Origin: Auanema rhodensis
Lineage: Eukaryota > Nematoda > Chromadorea > Rhabditida > Rhabditidae
Length of the DNA: 64,000 nucleotides
Assembly: GCA_964057225.1 (NCBI GenBank)
Contig: OZ059896.1
Coordinates: forward strand, 5,952,001 to 6,016,000
Direction of reading: 5' to 3'
Under the pieces are notes generated by a model, which searched no databases, was not told where the DNA came from, and saw only the letters and a program-made list of their open reading frames with translations. A program made the position numbers and the translations under genes. This document shows positions 1 through 10,417 of the stretch, piece by piece. Every line of letters begins with the position of its first letter. The first letter of the stretch is position 1.

Positions 1-20
1 CTTCAGGGTGAAAATCGAGG

Positions 21-40
21 ATATAAGTGTGAACTTATAT
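21..40. other. SatB hairpin 1, 8-bp stem with 4-nt loop
   Basis: ATATAAGT (21-28) and ACTTATAT (33-40) are exact reverse complements separated by GTGA. The same inverted repeat recurs at the equivalent position of SatB copy 2 (372-391) and in the three complete inverted copies. Whether it forms a hairpin or cruciform in vivo is inference. Confidence 0.75.
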
Positions 41-54
41 CAGTTGATATCTCG

Positions 55-124
55 GTGCATTTTTAAGCTAGCGCAAATCTGATAACACAGATCGACGCAG
101 CTTAAAAATCCGCATCGAATGCAC
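55..124. other. SatB hairpin 2, long nested inverted repeat
   Basis: ATTTTTAAGCT (59-69) pairs perfectly with AGCTTAAAAAT (99-109). Inside it, GCG (71-73) pairs with CGC (96-98) across a one-base bulge, and ATCTG (77-81) pairs with CAGAT (88-92) around the loop ATAACA. Outside it, GTGCA (55-59, overlapping the stem end by one base) has its complement TGCAC at 120-124. All SatB copies carry it, forward and inverted. It is the strongest secondary-structure signal in the window. I considered a tRNA-like or SINE head but see no A/B box promoter pair or cloverleaf, so I leave it as a structural feature of the satellite. Confidence 0.75.
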
Positions 125-192
125 TATACTACATTGAGAAACGCTTAATACAAAAATTAGTTATGATCGTTTGAAAAATGATGCATTAGTGT

Positions 193-220
193 ATGTTGAG
201 TTTCCATGTACACTCAACAT
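193..220. other. SatB hairpin 3, 9-bp stem with 10-nt loop
   Basis: ATGTTGAGT (193-201) is the exact reverse complement of ACTCAACAT (212-220). The intervening ten bases carry the variable site that separates SatB subtypes (TTCC versus TTTC before ATGTAC). A further near-palindrome of A and T runs around TTCGAA follows at about 246-264. Confidence 0.7.
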
Positions 221-656
221 TGCTTCCAAAAACATTTTGACAAAAATTTTTTCGAAAAATTTCAAAATAATTTAGCAAAAAGTAGATGTTTTCAGATTCC
301 TTTTTTCAAGGCAAAGACGATGGACAATGTTATTCAACGAAAAAATTAATTCTTCAGGGTGAAAATCGAGGATATAAGTGTGAACTTATATCAGTTGATA
401 TCTCGGTGCATTTTTAAGCTAGCGCAAATCTGATAACACAGATCGACGCAGCTTAAAAATCCGCATCGAATGCACTATACCACATTGAGAAACGCTTAAT
501 ACAAAAATTAGTTATGATCGTTTGAAAAATGATGCATTAGTGTATGTTGAGTTTTCATGTACACTCAACATTGCTTCCAAAAACATTTTGACAAAAATTT
601 TTTCGAAAAATTTCAAAATAATTTAGCAAAAAGTAGATGTTTTCAGATTCCTCAGA

Positions 657-1075
657 CGCATCTCTTTATCTTTCACGTGAAGCGAGTTACATACCAAGTG
701 CACATCACGTGTACATTTAATTAGCATAAATTAAAGTTCACGTAAATTTCAAAGTCATGGTTACCATGCACCAATATGAATAAAAATTTGTTTTTAGACT
801 AATATGGACATGGGGAATCTAATTTTGAAAACCGCATCTTTTTATCTTTCACGTGAAGCGAGTTACATACCAGGTGCACATCACATGTACATTTAATTAG
901 CATAAATTAAAGTTCACGTAAATTTCAAAGTCATGGTTACCATGCACCAATATGAATAAAAATTTGTTTTTAGACTAATATGGACATGGGGAATCTAATT
1001 TTGAAAACCGCATCTTTTTATTTTCCACGTGAAGCGAGTTACATACCAAGTGCACATCACGTTTATATTTAATTA
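657..1075 (-). repeat. SatA block, reverse orientation, about 2.4 monomers
   Basis: This is the reverse complement of the 176-bp SatA monomer; the motif GTCATGG recurs at 754 and 930, exactly 176 bp apart. The left edge abuts truncated SatB through a short filler at 653-656. The right edge is the first palindromic switch to forward SatA. Reading the minus strand, the monomer next to the switch carries ATATAAACG, CTTGG and GGAAAATAAAAAG, while the next one carries ACATGTG, CCTGG and AAAAAG. These tags allow its monomers to be matched to those of the forward block. Confidence 0.93.
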
Positions 1076-1281
1076 CTTTAATTTATGCTGATTAAATGTA
1101 CATGTGATGTGCACCTGGTATGTAACTCGCTTCACGTGAAAGATAAAAAGATGCGGTTTTCAAAATTAGATTCCCCATGTCCATATTAGTCTAAAAACAA
1201 ATTTTTATTCATATTGGTGCATGGTAACCATGACTTTGAAATTTACGTGAACTTTAATTTATGCTAATTAAATGTACACGT
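707..1281. repeat. Inverted duplication: 707-912 repeated in reverse as 1076-1281
   Basis: The 206 bases at 1076-1281 are the reverse complement of 707-912. I see one mismatch (G at 1090 where the partner predicts A). The arms are separated by 913-1075, nearly one further reverse monomer of a different subtype. A simple fold about the axis near 1075-1089 also pairs 883-1075 with 1089-1281, but with several more mismatches. The better pairing is therefore shifted by one monomer. This suggests an inverted duplication that later gained or lost a monomer near its axis. Confidence 0.8.
1076..1281 (+). repeat. SatA block, forward, about 1.2 monomers
   Basis: Forward SatA starts at CTTTAATTT (monomer position 37, or 36 if the shared A at 1075 is counted) and runs until ACACGT at 1281. 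There the sequence changes abruptly to reverse SatB (ATATCCTCG). The T at 1281 fits both repeats, a one-base microhomology at the junction. The monomer subtype (ACATGTG, CCTGG, AAAAAGATGCGG, ATTCATATT) is common in the main array. Confidence 0.92.
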
Positions 1282-2358
1282 ATATCCTCGATTTTCACCC
1301 TGAAGAATTAATTTTTTCGTTGAATAACATTGTCCATCGTCTTTGCCTTAAAAAAAGGAATCTGAAAACATCTACTTTTTGCTAAATTATTTTGAAATTT
1401 TTCGAAAAAATTTTTGTCAAAATGTTTTTGGAAGCAATGTTGAGTGTACATGAAAACTCAACATACACTAATGCATCATTTTTCAAACGATCATAACTAA
1501 TTTTTGTATTAAGCGTTTCTCAATGTGGTATAGTGCATTCGATGCGGATTTTTAAGCTGCGTCGATCTGTGTTATCAGATTTGCGCTAGCTTAAAAATGC
1601 ACCGAGATATCAACTGATATAAGTTCACACTTATATCCTCGATTTTCACCCTGAAGAATTAATTTTTTCGTTGAATAACATTGTCCATCGTCTTTGCCTT
1701 GAAAAAAGGAATCTGAAAACATCTACTTTTCGCTAAATTATTTTGAAATTTTTCGAAAAAATTTTTGTCAAAATGTTTTTGGAAGCAATGTTGAGTGTAC
1801 ATGGAAACTCAACATACACTAATGCATCATTTTTCAAACGATCATAACTAAATTTTGTATTGAGCGTTTCTCAATGTAGTATAGTGCATTCGATGCGGAT
1901 TTTTAAGCTGCGTCAATCTGTGTTATCAGATTTGCGCTAGCTTAAAAATGCACCGAGATATCAACTGATATAAGTTCACACTTATATCCTCGATTTTCAC
2001 CCTGAAGAATTAATTTTTTCGTTGAATAACATTGTCCATCGTCTTTGCCTTGAAAAAAGAAATCTAAAAACATCTATTTTTTGCTAAATTATCCTGAAAT
2101 TTTTCGAAAAAATTTTTGTCAAAATGTTTTTGGAAGCAATGTTGAGTGTACATGGAAACTCAACATACACTAATGCATCATTTTTCAAACGATCATAACT
2201 AATTTTTGTATTAAGCGTTTCTCAATGTAGTATAGTGCATTCGATGCGGATTTTTAAGCTGCGTCGATCTGTGTTATCAGATTTGCGCTAGCTTAAAAAT
2301 GCACCGAGATATCAACTGATATAAGTTCACACTTATATCCTCGATTTTCACCCTGAAG
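1282..2358 (-). repeat. SatB array, inverted: 24-bp remnant plus three 351-bp monomers
   Basis: Reverse SatB begins with a 24-base remnant (1282-1305), followed by complete monomers at 1306-1656, 1657-2007 and 2008-2358; the CTGAAG ends recur at exactly 351-bp spacing. The copy at 1306-1656 shares the diagnostic variants of forward copy 2 (GTGGTATAG and CATGAAAACTC), while the two outer copies share those of forward copy 1 (GTAGTATAG and CATGGAAACTC). Subtypes therefore tend to mirror each other around the SatA centre. Minor private changes occur, such as GCGTCAATC in 1657-2007 and AAATCTAAAAAC in 2008-2358. Confidence 0.93.
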
Positions 2359-2360
2359 AA

Positions 2361-2418
2361 TCACGTGAAGCGAGTTACATACCAGGTGCACATCACGTGT
2401 ACATTTAATTAGCATAAA
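2361..2418 (-). repeat. SatA fragment, reverse, 58 bp
   Basis: A 58-base piece of reverse SatA lies between inverted SatB, which ends at GAAGAA (2355-2360), and the main forward array. It begins at TCACGTGAAG and ends at AGCATAAA. The base at 2361 fits both SatB and SatA. It forms the left arm of the palindrome at 2361-2483. Confidence 0.9.
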
Positions 2419-2483
2419 ACTTTAATTTATGCTAATTAAATGTACATGTGATGTGCACCTGGTATGTAACTCGCTTCACGTGA
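2361..2483. other. Palindrome at the start of the main array, 58-bp arms and 7-bp spacer
   Basis: The left arm 2361-2418 is the reverse complement of 2426-2483 with one mismatch (CACGTG versus CATGTG); the spacer ACTTTAA is at 2419-2425. This is the point where the array turns from reverse to forward. The same kind of switch occurs at 1075/1076, and both restart SatA at monomer position 36. A long perfect palindrome of this kind could extrude as a cruciform and can also mislead assemblers. Confidence 0.9.
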
Positions 2484-2559
2484 AAGATAAAAAGATAAGG
2501 TTTTCAAAATTAGATTCCCCATGTCCATATTAGTCTAAAAACGAATTTTTATTGATATT

Positions 2560-2735
2560 GGTGCATGGTAACCATGACTTTGAAATTTACGTGAACTTTA
2601 ATTTATGCTAATTAAATGTACACGTGATGTGCACTTGATATGTAACTCGCTTCACGTGAAAGATAAAGAGATGCGGTTTTCAAAATTAGATTCCCCATGT
2701 CCATATTAGTCTAAAAACGAATTTTTATTGATATT
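2560..2735 (+). repeat. Representative SatA monomer (176 bp) with its dyad symmetries
   Basis: Numbering used here: position 1 is G2560. The dyads are CATGGTAACCATG (positions 5-17; 2564-2576); TTAATT/AATTAA around TATGCT (39-56; 2598-2615); CACGTG (62-67; 2621-2626); GTGCAC (70-75; 2629-2634); and the 10-bp palindrome TTCACGTGAA (92-101; 2651-2660). The first CACGTG is one of the most variable sites of the array, whereas TTCACGTGAA is kept in nearly all monomers; rare exceptions include TTTACGTGAA, TTCACGTGGA and TTCACCTGAA. CACGTG is a generic E-box core, so no specific binding protein can be named. No CENP-B-box-like TTCG motif is present in the monomer. Confidence 0.85.
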
Positions 2736-3378
2736 GGTGCATGGTAACCATGACTTTGAAATTTACGTGAACTTTAATTTATGCTAATTAAATGTACATG
2801 TGATGTGCACCTGGTATGTAACTCGCTTCACGTGAAAGATAAAAAGATAAGGTTTTCAAAATTAGATTCCCCATGTCCATATTAGTCTAAAAACGAATTT
2901 TTATTCATATTGGTGCTTGGTAACCATGACTTTGAAATTTACGTGAACTTTAATTTATGCTAATTAAATGTACACGTGATGTGCACTTGGTATGTAACTC
3001 GCTTCACGTGAAAGATAAAGAGATGCGGTTTTCAAAATTAGATTCCCCATGTCCATATTAGTCTAAAAACAAATTTTTATTGATATTGGTGCATGGTAAC
3101 CATGACTTTGAAATTTACGTGAACTTTAATTTATGCTAATTAAATGTACACTTGATGTGCACTTGATATGTAACTCGCTTCACGTGAAAGATAAAGAGAT
3201 GCGGTTTTCAAAATTAGATTCCCCATGTCCATATTAGTCTAAAAACAAATTTTAATTCATATTGGTGCATGGTAACCATGACTTTGAAATTTCCGTGAAC
3301 TTTAATTTATGCTAATTAAATGTACATGTGATGTGCACCTGGTATGTAACTCGCTTCACGTGAAAGATAAAAAGATGC

Positions 3379-5967
3379 GGTTTTCAAAATTAGATTCCCC
3401 ATGTCCATATTAGTCTAAAAACGAATTTTTATTGATATTGGTGCATGGTAACCATGACTTTGAAATTTACGTGAACTTTAATTTATGCTAATTAAATGTA
3501 CACGTGATGTGCACCTGGTATGTAACTCGCTTCACGTGAAAGATAAAGAGATGCTGTTTTTAAAATTAGATTCCCCATGTCCATATTAGCCTAAAAACAA
3601 ATTTTTCTTGATATTGGTGCATGGTAACCATGACTTTGAAATTTACGTGAACTTTAATTTATGCTAATTAAATGTACATGTGATGTGCACCTGGTATGTA
3701 ACTCGCTTCACGTGAAAGATAAAGAGATGCGGTTTTCAAAATTAGATTCCCCATGTCCATATTAGTCTAAAAACGAATTTTTATTGATATTGGTGCATGG
3801 TAACCATGACTTTGAAATTTACGTGAACTTTAATTTATGCTAATTAAATGTACATGTGATGTGCACCTGGTATGTAACTCGCTTCACGTGAAAGATAAAA
3901 AGATAAGGTTTTCAAAATTAGATTCCCCATGTCCATATTAGTCTAAAAACGAATTTTTATTCATATTGGTGCTTGGTAACCATGACTTTGAAATTTACGT
4001 GAACTTTAATTTATGCTAATTAAATGTACACGTGATGTGCACTTGGTATGTAACTCGCTTCACGTGAAAGATAAAGAGATGCGGTTTTCAAAATTAGATT
4101 CCCCATGTCCATATTAGTCTAAAAACAAATTTTTATTGATATTGGTGCATGGTAACCATGACTTTGAAATTTACGTGAACTTTAATTTATGCTAATTAAA
4201 TGTACACTTGATGTGCACTTGATATGTAACTCGCTTCACGTGAAAGATAAAAAGATGCGGTTTTCAAAATTAGATTCCCCATGTCCATATTAGTCTAAAA
4301 ACAAATTTTAATTCATATTGGTGCATGGTAACCATGACTTTGAAATTTCCGTGAACTTTAATTTATGCTAATTAAATGTACATGTGATGTGCACCTGGTA
4401 TGTAACTCGCTTCACGTGAAAGATAAAAAGATGCGGTTTTCAAAATTAGATTCCCCATGTCCATATTAGTCTAAAAACAAATTTTTATTCATATTGGTGC
4501 ATGGTAACCATGACTTTGAAATTTACGTGAACTTTAATTTATGCTAATTAAATGTACACTTGATGTGCACTTGATATGTAACTCGCTTCACGTGAAAGAT
4601 AAAGAGATGCGGTTTTCAAAATTAGATTCCCCATGTCCATATTAGTCTAAAAACAAATTTTAATTCGTATTGGTGCATGGTAACCATGACTTTGAAATTT
4701 ACGTGAACTTTAATTTATGCTAATTAAATGTACATGTGATGTGCACCTGGTATGTAACTCGCTTCACGTGAAAGATAAAAAGATAAGGTTTTCAAAATTA
4801 GATTCCCCATGTCCATATTAGTCTAAAAACGAATTTTTATTGATATTGGTGCATGGTAACCATGACTTTGAAATTTACGTGAACTTTAATTTATGCTAAT
4901 TAAATGTACACGTGATGTGCACCTGGTATGTAACTCGCTTCACGTGAAAGATAAAGAGATGCTGTTTTTAAAATTAGATTCCCCATGTCCATATTAGCCT
5001 AAAAACAAATTTTTCTTGATATTGGTGCATGGTAACCATGACTTTGAAATTTACGTGAACTTTAATTTATGCTAATTAAATGTACATGTGATGTGCACCT
5101 GGTATGTAACTCGCTTCACGTGAAAGATAAAGAGATGCGGTTTTCAAAATTAGATTCCCCATGTCCATATTAGTCTAAAAACGAATTTTTATTGATATTG
5201 GTGCATGGTAACCATGACTTTGAAATTTACGTGAACTTTAATTTATGCTAATTAAATGTACATGTGATGTGCACCTGGTATGTAACTCGCTTCACGTGAA
5301 AGATAAAAAGATAAGGTTTTCAAAATTAGATTCCCCATGTCCATATTAGTCTAAAAACGAATTTTTATTCATATTGGTGCTTGGTAACCATGACTTTGAA
5401 ATTTACGTGAACTTTAATTTATGCTAATTAAATGTACACGTGATGTGCACTTGGTATGTAACTCGCTTCACGTGAAAGATAAAGAGATGCGGTTTTCAAA
5501 ATTAGATTCCCCATGTCCATATTAGTCTAAAAACAAATTTTTATTGATATTGGTGCATGGTAACCATGACTTTGAAATTTACGTGAACTTTAATTTATGC
5601 TAATTAAATGTACACTTGATGTGCACTTGATATGTAACTCGCTTCACGTGAAAGATAAAAAGATGCGGTTTTCAAAATTAGATTCCCCATGTCCATATTA
5701 GTCTAAAAACAAATTTTAATTCATATTGGTGCATGGTAACCATGACTTTGAAATTTCCGTGAACTTTAATTTATGCTAATTAAATGTACATGTGATGTGC
5801 ACCTGGTATGTAACTCGCTTCACGTGAAAGATAAAAAGATGCGGTTTTCAAAATTAGATTCCCCATGTCCATATTAGTCTAAAAACAAATTTTTATTCAT
5901 ATTGGTGCATGGTAACCATGACTTTGAAATTTACGTGAACTTTAATTTATGCTAATTAAATGTACAC
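3379..5967 (+). repeat. Eight-monomer (1408-bp) tandem duplication
   Basis: Bases 3379-4559 match 4787-5967 at an offset of exactly 1408 bp. The rare marker TAGCCTAAAAAC (3587 and 4995), followed by TTTTTCTTGATATT, identifies the two copies. The match breaks at TGCGG/TAAGG on the left and ACACTTG/ACACGTG on the right. Part of the unit also occurs six monomers earlier, where the rare GTGCTTGG tag at 2913 recurs at 3969 and again at 5377. Confidence 0.8.
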
Positions 5968-8900
5968 GTGATGTGCACTTGGTATGTAACTCGCTTCACG
6001 TGAAAGATAAAGAGATGCTGTTTTTAAAATTAGATTCCCCATGTCCATATTAGTCTAAAAACAAATTTTTCTTGATATTGGTGCATGGTAACCATGACTT
6101 TGAAATTTACGTGAACTTTAATTTATGCTAATTAAATGTACATGTGATGTGCACCTGGTATGTAACTCGCTTCACGTGAAAGATAAAAAGATAAGGTTTT
6201 CAAAATTAGATTCCCCATGTCCATATTAGTCTAAAAACGAATTTTTATTGATATTGGTGCATGGTAACCATGACTTTGAAATTTACGTGAACTTTAATTT
6301 ATGCTAATTAAATGTACACGTGATGTGCACTTGATATGTAACTCGCTTCACGTGAAAGATAAAGAGATGCGGTTTTCAAAATTAGATTCCCCATGTCCAT
6401 ATTAGTCTAAAAACAAATTTTTATTGATATTGGTGCATGGTAACCATGACTTTGAAATTTACGTGAACTTTAATTTATGCTAATTAAATGTACACGTGAT
6501 GTGCACTTGGTATGTAACTCGCTTCACGTGAAAGATAAAGAGATGCGGTTTTCAAAATTAGATTCCCCATGTCCATATTAGTCTAAAAACAAATTTTTAT
6601 TGATATTGGTGCATGGTAACCATGACTTTGAAATTTCCGTGAACTTTAATTTATGCTAATTAAATGTACATGTGATGTGCACCTGGTATGTAACTCGCTT
6701 CACGTGAAAGATAAAAAGATGCGGTTTTCAAAATTAGATTCCCCATGTCCATATTAGTCTAAAAACAAATTTTTATTCATATTGGTGCATGGTAACCATG
6801 ACTTTGAAATTTACGTGAACTTTAATTTATGCTAATTAAATGTACACGTGATGTGCACTTGGTATGTAACTCGCTTCACGTGAAAGATAAAGAGATGCTG
6901 TTTTTAAAATTAGATTCCCCATGTCCATATTAGTCTAAAAACAAACTTTTCTTGATATTGGTGCATGGTAACCATGACTTTGAAATTTACGTGAACTTTA
7001 ATTTATGCTAATTAAATGTACATGTGATGTGCACCTGGTATGTAACTCGCTTCACGTGAAAGATAAAAAGATAAGGTTTTCAAAATTAGATTCCCCATGT
7101 CCATATTAGTCTAAAAACGAATTTTTATTGATATTGGTGCATGGTAACCATGACTTTGAAATTTACGTGAACTTTAATTTATGCTAATTAAATGTACATG
7201 TGATGTGCACCTGGTATGTAACTCGCTTCACGTGAAAGATAAAAAGATAAGGTTTTCAAAATTAGATTCCCCATGTCCATATTAGTCTAAAAACGAATTT
7301 TTATTGATATTGGTGCATGGTAACCATGACTTTGAAATTTACGTGAACTTTAATTTATGCTAATTAAATGTACACGTGATGTGCACTTGATATGTAACTC
7401 GCTTCACGTGAAAGATAAAGAGATGCGGTTTTCAAAATTAGATTCCCCATGTCCATATTAGTCTAAAAACAAATTTTTATTGATATTGGTGCATGGTAAC
7501 CATGACTTTGAAATTTACGTGAACTTTAATTTATGCTAATTAAATGTACACGTGATGTGCACTTGATATGTAACTCGCTTCACGTGAAAGATAAAGAGAT
7601 GCGGTTTTCAAAATTAGATTCCCCATGTCCATATTAGTCTAAAAACAAATTTTTATTGATATTGGTGCATGGTAACCATGACTTTGAAATTTACGTGAAC
7701 TTTAATTTATGCTAATTAAATGTACACGTGATGTGCACTTGGTATGTAACTCGCTTCACGTGAAAGATAAAGAGATGCGGTTTTCAAAATTAGATTCCCC
7801 ATGTCCATATTAGTCTAAAAACAAATTTTTATTGATATTGGTGCATGGTAACCATGACTTTGAAATTTACGTGAACTTTAATTTATGCTAATTAAATGTA
7901 CACTTGATGTGCACTTGATATGTAACTCGCTTCACGTGAAAGATAAAAAGATGCGGTTTTTAAAATTAGATTCCCCATGTCCATATTAGTCTAAAAACAA
8001 ATTTTAATTCATATTGGTGCATGGTAACCATGACTTTGAAATTTCCGTGAACTTTAATTTATGCTAATTAAATGTACATGTGATGTGCACCTGGTATGTA
8101 ACTCGCTTCACGTGAAAGATAAAAAGATGCGGTTTTCAAAATTAGATTCCCCATGTCCATATTAGTCTAAAAACAAATTTTTATTGATATTGGTGCATGG
8201 TAACCATGACTTTGAAATTTACGTGAACTTTAATTTATGCTAATTAAATGTACACTTGATGTGCACTTGATATGTAACTCGCTTCACGTGAAAGATAAAA
8301 AGATGCGGTTTTCAAAATTAGATTCCCCATGTCCATATTAGTCTAAAAACAAATTTTTCTTGATATTGGTGCATGGTAACCATGACTTTGAAATTTACGT
8401 GAACTTTAATTTATGCTAATTAAATGTACATGTGATGTGCACCTGGTATGTAACTCGCTTCACGTGAAAGATAAAAAGATAAGGTTTTCAAAATTAGATT
8501 CCCCATGTCCATATTAGTCTAAAAACGAATTTTTATTGATATTGGTGCATGGTAACCATGACTTTGAAATTTACGTGAACTTTAATTTATGCTAATTAAA
8601 TGTACACGTGATGTGCACTTGATATGTAACTCGCTTCACGTGAAAGATAAAGAGATGCGGTTTTCAAAATTAGATTCCCCATGTCCATATTAGTCTAAAA
8701 ACAAATTTTTATTGATATTGGTGCATGGTAACCATGACTTTGAAATTTACGTGAACTTTAATTTATGCTAATTAAATGTACACGTGATGTGCACTTGGTA
8801 TGTAACTCGCTTCACGTGAAAGATAAAGAGATGCGGTTTTCAAAATTAGATTCCCCATGTCCATATTAGTCTAAAAACAAATTTTTATTGATATTGGTGC

Positions 8901-10417
8901 ATGGTAACCATGACTTTGAAATTTACGTGAACTTTAATTTATGCTAATTAAATGTACACTTGATGTGCACTTGATATGTAACTCGCTTCACGTGAAAGAT
9001 AAAAAGATGCGGTTTTTAAAATTAGATTCCCCATGTCCATATTAGTCTAAAAACAAATTTTAATTCATATTGGTGCATGGTAACCATGACTTTGAAATTT
9101 CCGTGAACTTTAATTTATGCTAATTAAATGTACATGTGATGTGCACCTGGTATGTAACTCGCTTCACGTGAAAGATAAAAAGATGCGGTTTTCAAAATTA
9201 GATTCCCCATGTCCATATTAGTCTAAAAACAAATTTTAATTCATATTGGTGCATGGTAACCATGACTTTGAAATTTACGTGAACTTTAATTTATGCTAAT
9301 TAAATGTACACTTGATGTGCACTTGATATGTAACTCGCTTCACGTGAAAGATAAAAAGATGCGGTTTTCAAAATTAGATTCCCCATGTCCATATTAGTCT
9401 AAAAACAAATTTTTCTTGATATTGGTGCATGGTAACCATGACTTTGAAATTTACGTGAACTTTAATTTATGCTAATTAAATGTACATGTGATGTGCACCT
9501 GGTATGTAACTCGCTTCACGTGAAAGATAAAAAGATAAGGTTTTCAAAATTAGATTCCCCATGTCCATATTAGTCTGAAAACGAATTTTTATTGATATTG
9601 GTGCATGGTAACCATGACTTTGAAATTTACGTGAACTTTAATTTATGCTAATTAAATGTACACGTGATGTGCACTTGATATGTAACTCGCTTCACGTGAA
9701 AGATAAAGAGATGCGGTTTTCAAAATTAGATTCCCCATGTCCATATTAGTCTAAAAACAAATTTTTATTGATATTGGTGCATGGTAACCATGACTTTGAA
9801 ATTTCCGTGAACTTTAATTTATGCTAATTAAATGTACATGTGATGTGCACCTGGTATGTAACTCGCTTCACGTGAAAGATAAAAAGATGCGGTTTTCAAA
9901 ATTAGATTCCCCATGTCCATATTAGTCTAAAAACAAATTTTAATTCATATTCGTGCATGGTAACCATGACTTTGAAATTTACGTGAACTTTAATTTATGC
10001 TAATTAAATGTACACTTGATGTGCACTTGATATGTAACTCGCTTCACGTGAAAGATAAAAAGATGCGGTTTTCAAAATTAGATTCCCCATGTCCATATTA
10101 GTCTAAAAACAAATTTTTCTTGATATTGGTGCATGGTAACCATGACTTTGAAATTTACGTGAACTTTAATTTATGCTAATTAAATGTACATGTGATGTGC
10201 ACCTGGTATGTAACTCGCTTCACGTGAAAGATAAAAAGATAAGGTTTTCAAAATTAGATTCCCCATGTCCATATTAGTCTAAAAACGAATTTTTATTGAT
10301 ATTGGTGCATGGTAACCATGACTTTGAAATTTACGTGAACTTTAATTTATGCTAATTAAATGTACACGTGATGTGCACTTGATATGTAACTCGCTTCACG
10401 TGAAAGATAAAGAGATG

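Larger units (their letters stand above)
1..652 (+). repeat. SatB array, forward: one full and one truncated 351-bp monomer
   Basis: The sequence starting CTTCAGGGTG at 1 restarts at 352, giving a 351-bp period. Copy 1 (1-351) is complete as phased here. Copy 2 (352-652) stops after about 300 bases, inside the stretch CAGATTCC, and is followed by about four unassigned bases (653-656) and then reverse SatA. The two copies differ at a few sites, for example ACTACATTG versus ACCACATTG and GTTTCCATG versus GTTTTCATG. SatB continues off the left edge or begins there; the window cannot tell. No open reading frame of note and no transposon terminal structure was seen. I do not recognise the family. 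The same repeat reappears inverted at 1282-2358. Confidence 0.93.

Noticed and set aside
55-124. tRNA-like gene or SINE head in the nested SatB hairpin.
   Set aside because: No cloverleaf, no recognisable A and B box pair and no acceptor stem could be drawn; the inverted repeats alone do not support a tRNA origin.
325-350. Possible CENP-B box in SatB (TTCGTTGAATAAC on the reverse strand).
   Set aside because: Only the TTCG...A half fits the core pattern TTCGnnnnAnnCGGG; the required CGGG end is absent in every copy. SatA has no such motif.
1-2358. Inverted-repeat DNA transposon with SatB as terminal repeats around SatA.
   Set aside because: The two SatB arms are themselves tandem arrays cut at different internal positions, there is no target-site duplication, and the interior is plain satellite with no coding capacity.
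2651-2660. TTCACGTGAA as a defined transcription-factor site or promoter element.
   Set aside because: CACGTG is a generic E-box core. It is repeated in nearly every monomer with no TATA or transcription-start context, so no specific regulatory call is justified; it is recorded only as a conserved dyad.
2964-3056. A 30-codon minus-strand reading frame (ATGGACATGGGG... to TAA) recurs in most SatA monomers.
   Set aside because: It follows simply from the repeat. Common variants change codons (GCA to TTA, AGT to GGT) with no synonymous bias visible, there is no promoter or ribosome-entry context, and the frame does not continue into the next monomer because 176 is not divisible by three.
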